A DNA stretch of 64,000 nt from Planctomycetaceae bacterium (GCA_016794985.1 JAEUIQ010000021.1:186001-250000), one strand, 5' to 3'. Shown: positions 47,907-57,470, counted from the stretch's first letter. Numbers and translations are program-made. The notes: generated by a model from the letters alone, not told the origin.

Positions 47907-48779
47907 ATGAATCGAGAAATCTTCTTTATCCGAATTCGAATTGGAGTTGCTTGCCTAGTCTGTGGCATTTTCAGTCTGGGTTTCTTGGCGACGGTCGAAG
48001 CCGACGCGGTCATTGACTTCAACGAATTGTCGACGTGGACATCGAGCGGCCCGACTGGCAGTTACTACAACGGCAATCGCACCAACGTCAGCAACTCGGA
48101 GGGTTGGAGCACCGGCGCGGGGCCAACGGCGTACTTCGGAAATCAGTACAGCTCAGATTGGGGTGGTTTCTGGAGCGGCTTTGCCTATTCAAATGTCAAC
48201 GACCGTTTTACGAGCGGGCACCTCAATCAGTATGCAGCGATCACCGGCACAGGGTTTGGTGGAAGTGGCAACTATGCGATCGGTCACAGCGGGCAAACGG
48301 CATTTCTCAATCTTCCAAGTGGATGGCATGGAACTTCCTTGCAAGTCACGAATACGACCTATGCGGCGAATTCTATGCGAAACGGAGACTCGTTTGCCAA
48401 AAAATTTGGCGGTTTGTCCGGGAACGATCCCGATTACTTTCTGATAACGTTTACGGGTTACGACGGGTTGGACGGGACGGGCAGTGTGACCGGCACACTG
48501 GATTTTTACTTGGCTGATTTCCGTTTTGCAGACAATTCGCGGGATTACATTTTGGACCAATGGACAAGCGTGAATCTGAGTCCATTGGGCGCGGCAGCTT
48601 CCATTCGTTTAAGTTTTTCGGGTAGCGATGTAGGCGCGTTCGGACTCAACACCCCGACTTACGTCGCGATCGACCACCTCAGGATTTCGTCGGTTCCAGA
48701 GCCCGCGAGCGGACTCGGTTGGGTATTGATTGGGTGGCTGTCTCTTCGCAGACAGCGTGGTCCACGAGCGAACCGATGA
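47907..48779 (+). CDS. DUF4465 surface protein with PEP-CTERM anchor
   Basis: The 290-residue protein (ATG 47907, AGGA five bases upstream) has a signal peptide (IRIGVACLVCGIFSLGFLATVEA), a DUF4465 domain and a C-terminal PEP-CTERM sorting signal (SSVPEPASG, hydrophobic helix, RRQR). DUF4465 marks include NEGWS-like openings, YSSDWGGFWSGFAYSNVND, MRNGDSFAKKFGG, FYLADFRFADNSRDYIL and GLNTPTYVAIDHL. It should be processed and placed in the envelope or surface layer by an exosortase-type system. Function of DUF4465 is not established to my knowledge; the upstream B12 riboswitch suggests it is made when cobalamin is scarce, so capture of B12 or corrinoids is a possibility. Confidence 0.9.
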   Translation: MNREIFFIRIRIGVACLVCGIFSLGFLATVEADAVIDFNELSTWTSSGPTGSYYNGNRTNVSNSEGWSTGAGPTAYFGNQYSSDWGGFWSGFAYSNVNDRFTSGHLNQYAAITGTGFGGSGNYAIGHSGQTAFLNLPSGWHGTSLQVTNTTYAANSMRNGDSFAKKFGGLSGNDPDYFLITFTGYDGLDGTGSVTGTLDFYLADFRFADNSRDYILDQWTSVNLSPLGAAASIRLSFSGSDVGAFGLNTPTYVAIDHLRISSVPEPASGLGWVLIGWLSLRRQRGPRANR

Positions 48780-49225
48780 GTTTCTCAAAAAAATCCAGTT
48801 GAGATCCTAGTTCGACACCGCCACATTAATGACCGGCACGGAGCTAGTTGCCGGTGATCCCGAGTGTGCGTTACGACGCAAGCTGCCGGTAATTCGCAGA
48901 CACCGGCGGGGCGAGCGCCCTGCCGCTCACGAAACAGGAGAACCCACAATCTCCAGTGTTTCTGAGTCAAAGTGGCGCAGTCCAACTAGTCTAGGGCTTG
49001 TTACAGCGACAAAACGCAAGAGGATCCCTTCGGCCGGTGACGATATAGAACCGAAAGCGAGGCCCCAGCGGGAACTCAGGCTCCGATGTTCACCTTGATC
49101 CGCCGGAACGGACCGGGGATAATGCCCCGCGCCGTCCAAATGACTGGTGGAACTCGAGTGCCCTGAATTGGTCGGTGATGCGTGTGGCAACTTGCGACCA
49201 AAGTACCTTTTCGAAGTGTGGTTCT
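48780..49225. other. Intergenic, hairpin-rich, no gene seen
   Basis: This 446-base stretch has small hairpins, for example CCGGCA with TGCCGG (about 48834-48856) and GGGC-GAGC-GCCC (about 48914-48925), none followed by a T-run. I see no second riboswitch and no credible ORF. Confidence 0.45.
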
Positions 49226-52093
49226 ATGATTTGTGCGAAGCAGCGATGGGGAGTCGTTTCCCTTATTTCAAGCTCGTTGTTGGTCCTTTTTGGTTGCTGG
49301 GCCATGCTGCCATCCGTTGGTTGGGGGCAAGGGTTTGGGGGTGGATTCGGTCAACAACCTTCACCAGACCAATTGGTTCGATTATCGGCGAAGTTGCGGC
49401 CCGAGCAAAACTCACAGCGGGCGATGGTTGAGTTGACCGCGGTCATTGCGCCCCAGCATCATGTTTATTCGACCGACCAAGCAAAGCCAGGGCGTCCCAG
49501 TGTGATTAGCTTATCTGGGACACCGAATTGCCGCTTATTGGGGACTTTTGTGGCGGACAAAAATCCGTTGGTCAAAGAACGCGATCCGGACTTGCAAATT
49601 CGAACCGAGACCTTCAAAGATAAAGTGACTTGGTCGGCAGCGGTGGAATTTCCGGCCGATGTCGTGGTTGCGGAGCAAGTATTAGAGCTGAAGTATTCGG
49701 GGCTCGTTTGCAAATCAGCTGGCAGCTGCTTTCCCATCGACGGGAAGACCGTGAAGACGACGTTGGGCGAAACGGTGTCGACGATTGATGCGGGGCTGAT
49801 CGACGCATCGCCACCGATCCCGACCGGCGGGACAGAAGTTGCAAACCATGCCAGTGATTCCGCGGCTTCCACTGCAACATCGAACCCAGATGCGGACAAA
49901 GCAACTTCCGGCGTCGTTGCACCGCAGCAGGAAGCTGCTCGCTTGGACGGCCAGACCGAATTCTCTGATGGATTTGCCACAATCACCGGTAAACTCAGCC
50001 ATCGGAGCGCCAAGCCGGGTGATACCGTTAGTATCTTTCTCACGGCCGACGTGATCCCAGGGCACCACACTTATCCGAATTTGCCCGTTGGTGAAACCCC
50101 GGCAGAACCGTATATGCCAACGTACCTAGGTGTGTTGTCAGTGGCCGGGGGAATGGGGCAGGGTGCGGGAACTGAACCTGCCATGTCTGGCTTCCAGTTT
50201 TCGAACCCAGTTGCCGACCAGGAACCGCATGACCATGTTTCCCCGGATGGTTCGGTAACGGTTCCGGCGCTGGATGGTATCGTGAACTGGGAGATTCAGT
50301 TTCAAGTGCCGAAAGAGACACGATTTGGTACGTATCAAATCACTGGCGTCATTCAGTACCAAACCTGTGATGAGCATAGTTGTCAGCCCCCGCTGCCACT
50401 AGTTTGGCAAGTGCCATTGGTCATTAATGATACCACCATCGTGGAATCGACTCCGGCAGTCTTCAAGGTCATCAACGCAATGGCACAGACGTTGCTCTCG
50501 GACAGCACCGCCGCAAGCAAGTTCATGGCTTCACTTGGTGGCAACGAAACGCCTGTGGCGAGTGTTCCATCGGAGTCAGGAAAAGCCGTTCTCGATGTTT
50601 CAAAACTCAAGCCTGATCTCAAGTTTGATGCCAAAACCCTCTCGGTTCCCATGGTAATCTTGGTCGCCTTGTTTGGTGGTTTCGTTTTAAACTTCATGCC
50701 GTGCGTGCTACCAGTCATCGGGCTAAAGATCTTGTCGTTGGTCGAGCAGGCTGGTGAAAGCCGTGTTCAGGCCTTCAAGTACAACGGCGTGTATGTGTTG
50801 GGGATGTTGGCGGTGTTCTGGGTATTGGCCTTGATGATTGCGTTTCAGCAAATGGCGGGCTGGGGCAGCCAGTTTAGCAGCACATTGTTTACCATCGTAT
50901 TTTCCGGTGTGATCTTTGCGATGGCGCTCAGCTATTTGGAAGTGTGGGAAATTGTGTTGCCCAGTGCGGTCGGGCAACACTCGGCGAAGTTGGAACAAAA
51001 AGAAGGATTGATAGGCACGTTTTTCAAGGGCGGTGTCACCACGATACTCGCAACACCGTGTAGCGGTCCTGGGTTGGCCACGGCTCTGGCTTGGTGTGCC
51101 GACAAGCCGCCGGCTTACGTTTTCCTCGTGTTCACGTGCTTGGGACTGGGCATGGGATTGCCTTACTTGGCTGTTGCAATTTACCCACCCATCATTTCAT
51201 TCTTACCCAAACCGGGCCCGTGGATGCTGACGTTCAAGCAGGTCATGGGGTTTGTGTTGTTGGGGACAGTGGCCTTTTTCTTGTCGTATATTGAGCTGGC
51301 CTATTTATTTCCAACCGTTTGCTTTTTGATGGTAATCTGGTTCGGCTGTTGGCTGGTGGGGCGACTCAGCTTTTTGTCATCGACGACCACATGGATGGCC
51401 ACTTGGGCAGCCGCGGTCATAACAATTTTGGCGGGCAGTCACTTTATCTATGGCTGGAAGATCGCTCCGGAAAGCAGCGCTTGGCTCTCGGAGCGGGGAA
51501 TGCCATTCGATTGGAACGCGAAACTCGCGAATTCCTGGAACCTCTATGATTCGCAAGAGTATCGTTTGAACACTTTCGTCGACCGACAAATTCAGTACCG
51601 GCAAAGTCAGCCAGTGTTGGATTCGAAAGATCACAAAATTGATTGGAAGCCATTTTCCTTAGAAGATCTGGAAAGTCGGCTCCATGGCGAAAAGCCCGAA
51701 ACCATCTTGATTGACTTCACCGCCGAATGGTGCGCGAATTGTAAGGTGTTCGAGCGAACCGTATTGCATAGCGAAGAAGTCGAAAAACGATTGCGAAGCG
51801 GACATGTCACGACGGTGATCGCGGATAAAACGCTGCCGCAGCCCGATATGGATGCGATGTTAAAGCAGTTGACCGGAACAACCGCGATCCCCGTGTATGC
51901 GATCTTCGCCAAAGATCGCCCGTTTGACCCGATTGTGCTGGACGGCACGACCATTTCCATTGCCAACGTCCAAGCAGCGCTGGACAAGGCCGGGGTGCCG
52001 GCGGCAAATGAAATCGACATGCCAGAGGAGCAGTCGCCTGCCGATGCAGCGTTTGCCGATAATGGGCCGCCGATGCCGGTGAGCCAACAATGA
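49226..52093 (+). CDS. dsbD: DsbD-family thiol:disulfide interchange protein with two sensor domains
   Basis: The protein has three parts. After a signal peptide come two DsbD-alpha-like beta domains in tandem (about residues 40-185 and 235-410), each with its own Cys pair (LVCKSAGSCFP and YQTCDEHSCQPP). Then come eight membrane helices with the transport cysteines in LNFMPCVLPVIGLKIL and ATPCSGPGLATALAW. Finally there is a thioredoxin-like domain with FTAEWCANCKVFERTVL. DsbD moves reducing power from cytoplasmic thioredoxin to envelope proteins. I use ATG 49226 because MICAKQRWGVVSLISSSLLV forms a signal peptide; GTG 49175 and ATG 49178 would add a non-hydrophobic 17 residues. The SDR gene overlaps its stop by four bases (ATGA). 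Confidence 0.92.
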   Translation: MICAKQRWGVVSLISSSLLVLFGCWAMLPSVGWGQGFGGGFGQQPSPDQLVRLSAKLRPEQNSQRAMVELTAVIAPQHHVYSTDQAKPGRPSVISLSGTPNCRLLGTFVADKNPLVKERDPDLQIRTETFKDKVTWSAAVEFPADVVVAEQVLELKYSGLVCKSAGSCFPIDGKTVKTTLGETVSTIDAGLIDASPPIPTGGTEVANHASDSAASTATSNPDADKATSGVVAPQQEAARLDGQTEFSDGFATITGKLSHRSAKPGDTVSIFLTADVIPGHHTYPNLPVGETPAEPYMPTYLGVLSVAGGMGQGAGTEPAMSGFQFSNPVADQEPHDHVSPDGSVTVPALDGIVNWEIQFQVPKETRFGTYQITGVIQYQTCDEHSCQPPLPLVWQVPLVINDTTIVESTPAVFKVINAMAQTLLSDSTAASKFMASLGGNETPVASVPSESGKAVLDVSKLKPDLKFDAKTLSVPMVILVALFGGFVLNFMPCVLPVIGLKILSLVEQAGESRVQAFKYNGVYVLGMLAVFWVLALMIAFQQMAGWGSQFSSTLFTIVFSGVIFAMALSYLEVWEIVLPSAVGQHSAKLEQKEGLIGTFFKGGVTTILATPCSGPGLATALAWCADKPPAYVFLVFTCLGLGMGLPYLAVAIYPPIISFLPKPGPWMLTFKQVMGFVLLGTVAFFLSYIELAYLFPTVCFLMVIWFGCWLVGRLSFLSSTTTWMATWAAAVITILAGSHFIYGWKIAPESSAWLSERGMPFDWNAKLANSWNLYDSQEYRLNTFVDRQIQYRQSQPVLDSKDHKIDWKPFSLEDLESRLHGEKPETILIDFTAEWCANCKVFERTVLHSEEVEKRLRSGHVTTVIADKTLPQPDMDAMLKQLTGTTAIPVYAIFAKDRPFDPIVLDGTTISIANVQAALDKAGVPAANEIDMPEEQSPADAAFADNGPPMPVSQQ

Positions 52094-52932
52094 ACCCAGG
52101 CCGCGATGATCTGGTACCGTTGATTGACAGCGAACGACCGGTGGCGGTCGTCACTGGCAGTTCATCGGGGATTGGACGTGCTATTGCGATTCAACTCGCC
52201 AAGCAAGGGTTTGATTTGATTGTTCATGCCGGGCGAAATCTCCAACGGGCTGAAGAAACAGCCGCCCTGGTGCGCGGTCAAACCGCGAATGCGTTGGTTA
52301 GCATGTGCGATTTCTCCCAAGTTTCGGATGGATTCGAGCGATTTGTTCATGAAGCCTTTGCCTGGCGAGGATCGATCGCTTGCTGGATAAATAATGCCGG
52401 TGGAGATGTTTTGACTGGGGCTCGAAAAGATTGGCCGTTCGAGGAAAAGCTCGACTATCTCTGGCAAGTTGATGTTCGCTCGACCCTGTTATTATCCAGG
52501 TTGGTTGCTGAGCGGATGATTCGTAACGAAGTCCAAGGCAAGGCGGACGCGAACCTGGGGTCGGTTATCAACGTGGGATGGGATCAAGCCCAAACGGGCT
52601 TGCCCGGTGCGAGTGGTCAAATGTTCGCCTGCACCAAGGGTGCCATCATGTCGATGACGGCGGCTCTGGCCAAGACATACGCTCCGCGAGTGCGGTTCAA
52701 TTGTGTTGCGCCGGGATGGATTCAAACTCAATGGGGCGAAGAGGCCGACCCGGCCTGGAGTGAACTTGTGGCTCAGCAGTCCTTACAACGAAGGTGGGGA
52801 CAGCCACAGGATGTTGCTTCCGTGGTTGGTTTTTTGGTCTCGCCCTCGGGGACATTCATCAATGGTCAATGTTTACCGGTAAATGGGGGGCTGGGGGAAT
52901 TGAGTTGTGAGCTGAGGACCCGACTTTGCTGA
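52090..52932 (+). CDS. Short-chain dehydrogenase/reductase family protein, atypical active site
   Basis: The 280-residue cytoplasmic protein has the SDR Rossmann fold with TGSSSGIGRAIAIQLAKQG (cofactor binding), CWINNAGGDVL, and FNCVAPGWIQTQW. The catalytic Y-x3-K motif appears as FACTK, so Tyr is replaced by Phe, and the strand that normally ends in the catalytic Ser reads SVINVGWDQAQ. Both changes speak against ordinary SDR oxidoreductase chemistry. ATG overlaps the dsbD stop (ATGA), indicating coupled translation. The function is unknown; it may bind NAD(P) or a folate- or pterin-like ligand without redox catalysis. The closing VNGGLG is usual for the family. Confidence 0.85.
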   Translation: MNPGRDDLVPLIDSERPVAVVTGSSSGIGRAIAIQLAKQGFDLIVHAGRNLQRAEETAALVRGQTANALVSMCDFSQVSDGFERFVHEAFAWRGSIACWINNAGGDVLTGARKDWPFEEKLDYLWQVDVRSTLLLSRLVAERMIRNEVQGKADANLGSVINVGWDQAQTGLPGASGQMFACTKGAIMSMTAALAKTYAPRVRFNCVAPGWIQTQWGEEADPAWSELVAQQSLQRRWGQPQDVASVVGFLVSPSGTFINGQCLPVNGGLGELSCELRTRLC

Positions 52933-53329
52933 TTTTGTCGTTGGCGAGCCTACGCCATGCCAATGGACCAACGGACCTCGATTCAAACTATATCCGAAGG
53001 GACATGTTGACGAATCGTCCGTTATTGTCGTTTAGTGGCGTGTGATTTTCCGCAAGCGGTTTTTCGGTCGCAATTTGGGACGGTGCTTCGCGGGGAGAAC
53101 GTGAATTCGGTTCGTGATGCAAGGCGGCAAATTGCGGACAATGCTTCCGATTGTGTGGCCGGACAATTTCCAAATAGAACGTTTTTTTTGCGTCGCAGAT
53201 ACTAAAGACCAAGGTAAGGTTGACCGTGGTGGGTTCGATTTCCAGACCTTGGATTAGGCGAGATGACGGCGGACTTTGGCACCTTGTGCCCGACCTGCGA
53301 ACGGATTCAATTCAAAGTATTCGGACTTA
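52933..53329. other. Intergenic, no gene seen
   Basis: This 397-base stretch lies between the SDR and kinase genes on the same strand. Only short ORFs without protein-like features are present, and no terminator hairpin with T-run was found. Confidence 0.45.
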
Positions 53330-55531
53330 ATGAGACTGATGAGTTGGCGACCAAATTCTGACGATGCAGGTTCCGTACGATCGGGGGCGGTTGGGCTGTC
53401 TTCAGGAAGCGTCATTTGGCCGCTCAATGCCGAGACGTCGAGCGCCGCCTCGAATGTTCAAGACGATTCTGAGCAAGTTGGTCAAGACAAGCCGTCGTTG
53501 GCGGAGTTGAGTGTCACGATCGATTTGGTCAAATCGCTTGCAGATGAACCCGAATTTGAATTAGAAAGCGATTCAGAGTCGGCGCCAAAGACTGAATCCA
53601 GTGCCGCCGGAACTTCCAATTCTAGCAAACTGCATCTTGGTTCTGGCAAAGCCGTGCGAGTGGAGCGACGTGCGGGTTCGGCGGAAGGTTCGACGCGTTG
53701 GGCAAAGCTTAGCCCTTCGGATTCGGACTCGGATTTTTCGCCCTCGTTTGAAGATACGGACCGCTTCGAGTTGGTCGAGGTTTCAGGGCCGGAGGCTGAC
53801 AACGTTGGGCCTGAACCCAATCGATCGCGGCTGTGGGGTTGGTTGGATGCGCCCAGGTTGCGGAACTTTATTGCCTCGCTGGCTTTATCGGCTGAAGCGG
53901 GCGGCAAGATGGTTGATCATGCGGTTGGATTGGCGATCGGTTCTCAAGCCAGTCTGACAACAGAGACTCAGAAACTCTTGCATCAGCGCTTGAAGATTAC
54001 CACGTTACTGCTTTTCTTTGGGTTTGTGGTTTCGTTGGTCGCCGAATCATTTTTCTTTGGTGGCTGGCGAAGTTCTGCCGAATTCATGCGACTGTGGTCC
54101 GAGGTATTTCTCACCACGATCATGGGATTTATCAGTTGGAGGCTTCTGACTGGTTGTCCGCATTTCTTCCGTAATCTGAGGTTGATTGAGTTCTTAGTCT
54201 TTGCGTCCGCAAGTTGGATTCTTGCCTTGAATTCATGGGTGGTATTGGAACGGGGGGACCCCGCGGAAGCGGTCGCAACGCTTTCTGGGCCTTGGTTGGC
54301 CTTGGTTTTTACTTATGCCTTGTTCATACCGAATCATTGGCGTCGGGCACTGAGTGGTATTGCCTCGATGGCTTTTGCCCCGGTGATCTTGGCCTTGTTG
54401 GCTGGTTTTTTCTCGACGCGAATCGCCCTGTTTTCTGGGATGTCTGCGGAGTATACCCACGGGCTTGTTAATTTGGCCTTGCTGAGTGGTTTCTCGACGG
54501 TGGCCGCGACTTGGGGGGTTTACACAATCGGCTCGCTCCGCAGCGAAGCCTATTCTGCCAAACAGTTTGGTCAGTATAGTTTGAGCCTCAAATTGGGCAC
54601 GGGTGGCATGGGCGATGTTTATGTGGCCGAGCATCTGCTGCTGAAAAGGCCCTGTGCGATCAAGGTCATCAAGCCCCATCAATCCAACGATCCGAAGATG
54701 TTGGAGCGGTTCGAACGGGAAGTTCGTTCGACCGCCAAGTTGACCCATTGGAACACGGTGGCCATTTACGATTATGGACGCGCCGAAGATGGGACTTTTT
54801 TCTATGTGATGGAGTACTTGCCGGGATTGAACTTGTCTCAAATCGTCAAGATGTTTGGGCCTTTGCCGCCGGGACGGGTCATTCATTTGTTGGTGCAAAT
54901 TTGCGACGCGTTGGCGGAAGCCCACCATCACGGAATGATTCACCGCGATTTGAAACCCGCGAACATTTTCGCGTCCAAACGTGGCAGCAAGTATGACGTC
55001 GCAAAGCTCCTCGATTTCGGACTTGTGCGACGAAAGGTTCGGCGCGAAGGGCAGGTGGAGACTCCCGGTGCCGCGGTTGGATCGCCGCTGTACATGTCAC
55101 CGGAACAGGCGCTCGGTCGATCAATGGACCATCGAAGCGACATTTATAGTTTGGGAGTGACCGCTTATTTTCTTTTGACGGGCCAACCTCCGTTTCGGTA
55201 TTCTGAACCGCTGAAGGTGATGCGCGCCCACGCCAAGAAGACACCGCCAACGTTTGAGTCGCTCGGCGTCGACGTTCCGGCAGATTTGGCACAAGTCATC
55301 ATGAAGTGCCTTTGCAAGTCTCCTGAAGATCGATATCCCGATGTCGAGAGTCTGCGTCAAGCATTTCTGCAATGTGCCAGTTCCGGCGATTGGACTTGGT
55401 TGCACGCCGCGCAGTGGTGGAAGTTGCATCGGTGCCCAGAAAAGTCTGGATTGGATCTTGCGATTGAAAACGACCGTTTGTCTGAGTGGTTGGCACTGTC
55501 GAACAGCACGGAAACAGCCTCGTCCAACTAG
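53330..55531 (+). CDS. Membrane Ser/Thr protein kinase with N-terminal membrane domain
   Basis: From ATG 53330 (GGA four bases before it; ATG 53339 and TTG 53276 are alternatives) the protein has 733 residues. The first 190 are Ser/Glu/Asp-rich and disordered. Residues about 222-400 contain six membrane helices. A Hanks-type kinase domain follows (about 415-680): LGTGGMGDVYVAEHLLLKRP with Gly loop, CAIKVIKP with catalytic Lys, MIHRDLKPANIF and LLDFGLVRR. All catalytic residues are present. The kinase is at the C-terminal side of the membrane domain, the reverse of PknB-type proteins. The input is probably sensed by the membrane region. It lacks obvious neighbours in a signalling pathway. Confidence 0.9.
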   Translation: MRLMSWRPNSDDAGSVRSGAVGLSSGSVIWPLNAETSSAASNVQDDSEQVGQDKPSLAELSVTIDLVKSLADEPEFELESDSESAPKTESSAAGTSNSSKLHLGSGKAVRVERRAGSAEGSTRWAKLSPSDSDSDFSPSFEDTDRFELVEVSGPEADNVGPEPNRSRLWGWLDAPRLRNFIASLALSAEAGGKMVDHAVGLAIGSQASLTTETQKLLHQRLKITTLLLFFGFVVSLVAESFFFGGWRSSAEFMRLWSEVFLTTIMGFISWRLLTGCPHFFRNLRLIEFLVFASASWILALNSWVVLERGDPAEAVATLSGPWLALVFTYALFIPNHWRRALSGIASMAFAPVILALLAGFFSTRIALFSGMSAEYTHGLVNLALLSGFSTVAATWGVYTIGSLRSEAYSAKQFGQYSLSLKLGTGGMGDVYVAEHLLLKRPCAIKVIKPHQSNDPKMLERFEREVRSTAKLTHWNTVAIYDYGRAEDGTFFYVMEYLPGLNLSQIVKMFGPLPPGRVIHLLVQICDALAEAHHHGMIHRDLKPANIFASKRGSKYDVAKLLDFGLVRRKVRREGQVETPGAAVGSPLYMSPEQALGRSMDHRSDIYSLGVTAYFLLTGQPPFRYSEPLKVMRAHAKKTPPTFESLGVDVPADLAQVIMKCLCKSPEDRYPDVESLRQAFLQCASSGDWTWLHAAQWWKLHRCPEKSGLDLAIENDRLSEWLALSNSTETASSN

Positions 55532-56360
55532 GGCTTTTGGACCGAACCCCAGAAATTTTCAAATTCTTTCAAGAATTTTCCCCACCCCCCCACCCATTTT
55601 TTCGTTTAGTAGGTCGAGGCAGCTGATCGGCGGCAGACCTTCCGTTTGGGGGGATTTGGTCGGTGGATGCGTGAGCGACGGGTGGCGTTTCGCGCGGGGC
55701 AGGCAACTTGGACGTAGACAACCTGTACTGAAATTAGCCGGGTCGAAAAAACCTGGACAAAGTTGGCAAAGACACTGTTGGCAAGGACACTGTTGGCTAG
55801 GACAAAGCTGCTTTGGGCGTAGCTGGCTTGGTCTGGGAAAGCTTTGTTGTTGGCAGCGGGGTTTAGGCGACTTGGATAGCTCGAATTGACAATCTTGTGA
55901 GTGACAAGCTCATTTTGTAGTTGTCGAATTTGGACTGACTAGTCACGGACAGGAAGTCGGCACGTGGCGGCAAGTAAGGCATGGGGGGGGGGTTCTCTGG
56001 ACCTGTTTTACTCTATGAAGTTGACCACGACCAAATCTCCCTGAGGAAGCTTCTTCTCAATTTTTCTGGGCCTTAGTCACTTTCTCTTTCGGTGCCCGGT
56101 GCAATCGTTACGTTCCCTAGTCTAAGTTTATTTATCTTATCAATACAACGGCTCCGGCATTCTCGACCCAAATCTCCTGAATTGACTTTTTTGCCTGATC
56201 CACAGACTCCGATGAAACTCCACGTGTCGTTAATGGTCGGCACGTCCTGGAGGTCATGTTCGTATTGCCTTTCGAACGTGTTCCAGGCGAATCGGACTGC
56301 TTCCGATCTTTACCATCCCACCTCAATCACTAAACGAATAATCCTCGAAGGATCGCAACG
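55532..56360. other. Low-complexity intergenic region
   Basis: 829 bases with a C-run near 55575-55590, a G10 run near 55983-55992 and a 15-base tandem repeat at 55752-55809. No ORF with protein-like composition or recognised RNA is present. It should contain the promoter of the next gene. Confidence 0.6.
55752..55809. repeat. 15-base tandem repeat, about 3.8 copies
   Basis: GGCAAAGACACTGTT (55765), GGCAAGGACACTGTT (55780) and GGCTAGGACAAAGCT (55795) follow a partial copy (CCTGGACAAAGTT at 55752). Copies 1 and 2 differ by one base; the others are more diverged. Confidence 0.8.
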
Positions 56361-57470
56361 ATGCGGATCATTAGTTACTTCCGAACGGAAACCAAGACAC
56401 CACGAAACGGAGCTCCAGCACTGGTTTGTCGAACGCCACTAGTTGCGGGGTTGTTTGCGCTATTGATGTCGCTAATCGCATTTCCAGTCAATGCTCAATC
56501 GTACAGCCTCAGCGGCTGTCGATTGACGGACAGCCAGTTCTTGGATCGTTTGAAGGCACACTCAGATTGGCAAGTTGGTTTGGATTTTCCTCTTTTCAGC
56601 GACTCGACGACCTGCGGTTTCGAGTTAAGAGTGGTTGAACAGTCTTCGCAAGAATCGTCGAACGACGAGTCAGCAGACTTGGAACTTGAAATCTTGCGAT
56701 CGGTTTGCGAACTATTGCACCTTGATCCATGTGAGGCGTACGCACATCTTTGGGCGCCACCGGTTCAACGAGTCAAAGCGAATTCACCGACCGCCGTCCA
56801 GATTGATCGGGCCCAAGTCGTTCGTTGGATTGATGGGGCATACGAAATTGGCCTCGGGCTGGCCTCGGCGGCGATGACACCGTTTGAACGTTTGAACCGC
56901 GAAATCGACACCTACCGCGACGACATCAGGAATCACAAGGTCCTTGTCGAGTTGACGAGCTTTGGCCACTCGGTCGTTGGCAAGCTGTCGCACGCTTCAC
57001 AGTTTGTTCCCTCGACTTTTTCGAATTGGACAGATTCGGCCGACAAGTCTAACGTGTCGCAGCGATACCGTCAGGGCTGGTCGGACCTAGCCACCAATTT
57101 GCTTGGTCTTCGCGGGTATTGGGAGGTCCAAAGGGAGCGGTTCTTTGAGTGGGTTGGGAACATGCCGGTCGACGTGTCCGCAGTTCATTGGGCGGAAGGC
57201 GCGTGGGGTCGGGCCAGCGAGATCGGCAGTTCAGCGAAAAACATCACGAATTCGTGGTTGCAGGAGCCCCCAATCCAACCGATTCCGACTGCCTCCTACA
57301 TTGGCCTGCACAGAGCTATCGATCGGGTTATGCAGAGCGTGGGCGTCCAAATTCGGGTCTGGAAGAATCGCGGACACTTGGCGGTTCACGGAGCCGCACG
57401 GTTGACGGAGTTGCAGAACGCGGCATTCGAGCGGATCGTTCTGGAGCAATTCGATGCAATCTTGCGGTAG
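56361..57470 (+). CDS. Exported protein of unknown function
   Basis: The 369-residue protein has a hydrophobic segment at about residues 27-45 (LVAGLFALLMSLIAFPVNAQ) that looks like a signal peptide cleaved after NAQ. The mature part has Cys residues at SGCRL and TTCGF, a mostly helical middle and no motif I recognise. GGA is about nine bases before the ATG. It precedes the giant VWA protein by 482 bases on the same strand. The region is probably envelope-related, but a function cannot be stated. Confidence 0.75.
   Translation: MRIISYFRTETKTPRNGAPALVCRTPLVAGLFALLMSLIAFPVNAQSYSLSGCRLTDSQFLDRLKAHSDWQVGLDFPLFSDSTTCGFELRVVEQSSQESSNDESADLELEILRSVCELLHLDPCEAYAHLWAPPVQRVKANSPTAVQIDRAQVVRWIDGAYEIGLGLASAAMTPFERLNREIDTYRDDIRNHKVLVELTSFGHSVVGKLSHASQFVPSTFSNWTDSADKSNVSQRYRQGWSDLATNLLGLRGYWEVQRERFFEWVGNMPVDVSAVHWAEGAWGRASEIGSSAKNITNSWLQEPPIQPIPTASYIGLHRAIDRVMQSVGVQIRVWKNRGHLAVHGAARLTELQNAAFERIVLEQFDAILR

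Noticed and set aside
48830..48970. Second cobalamin or other riboswitch after the DUF4465 gene
   Set aside because: Several GC hairpins are present, but no conserved aptamer box could be found on either strand.
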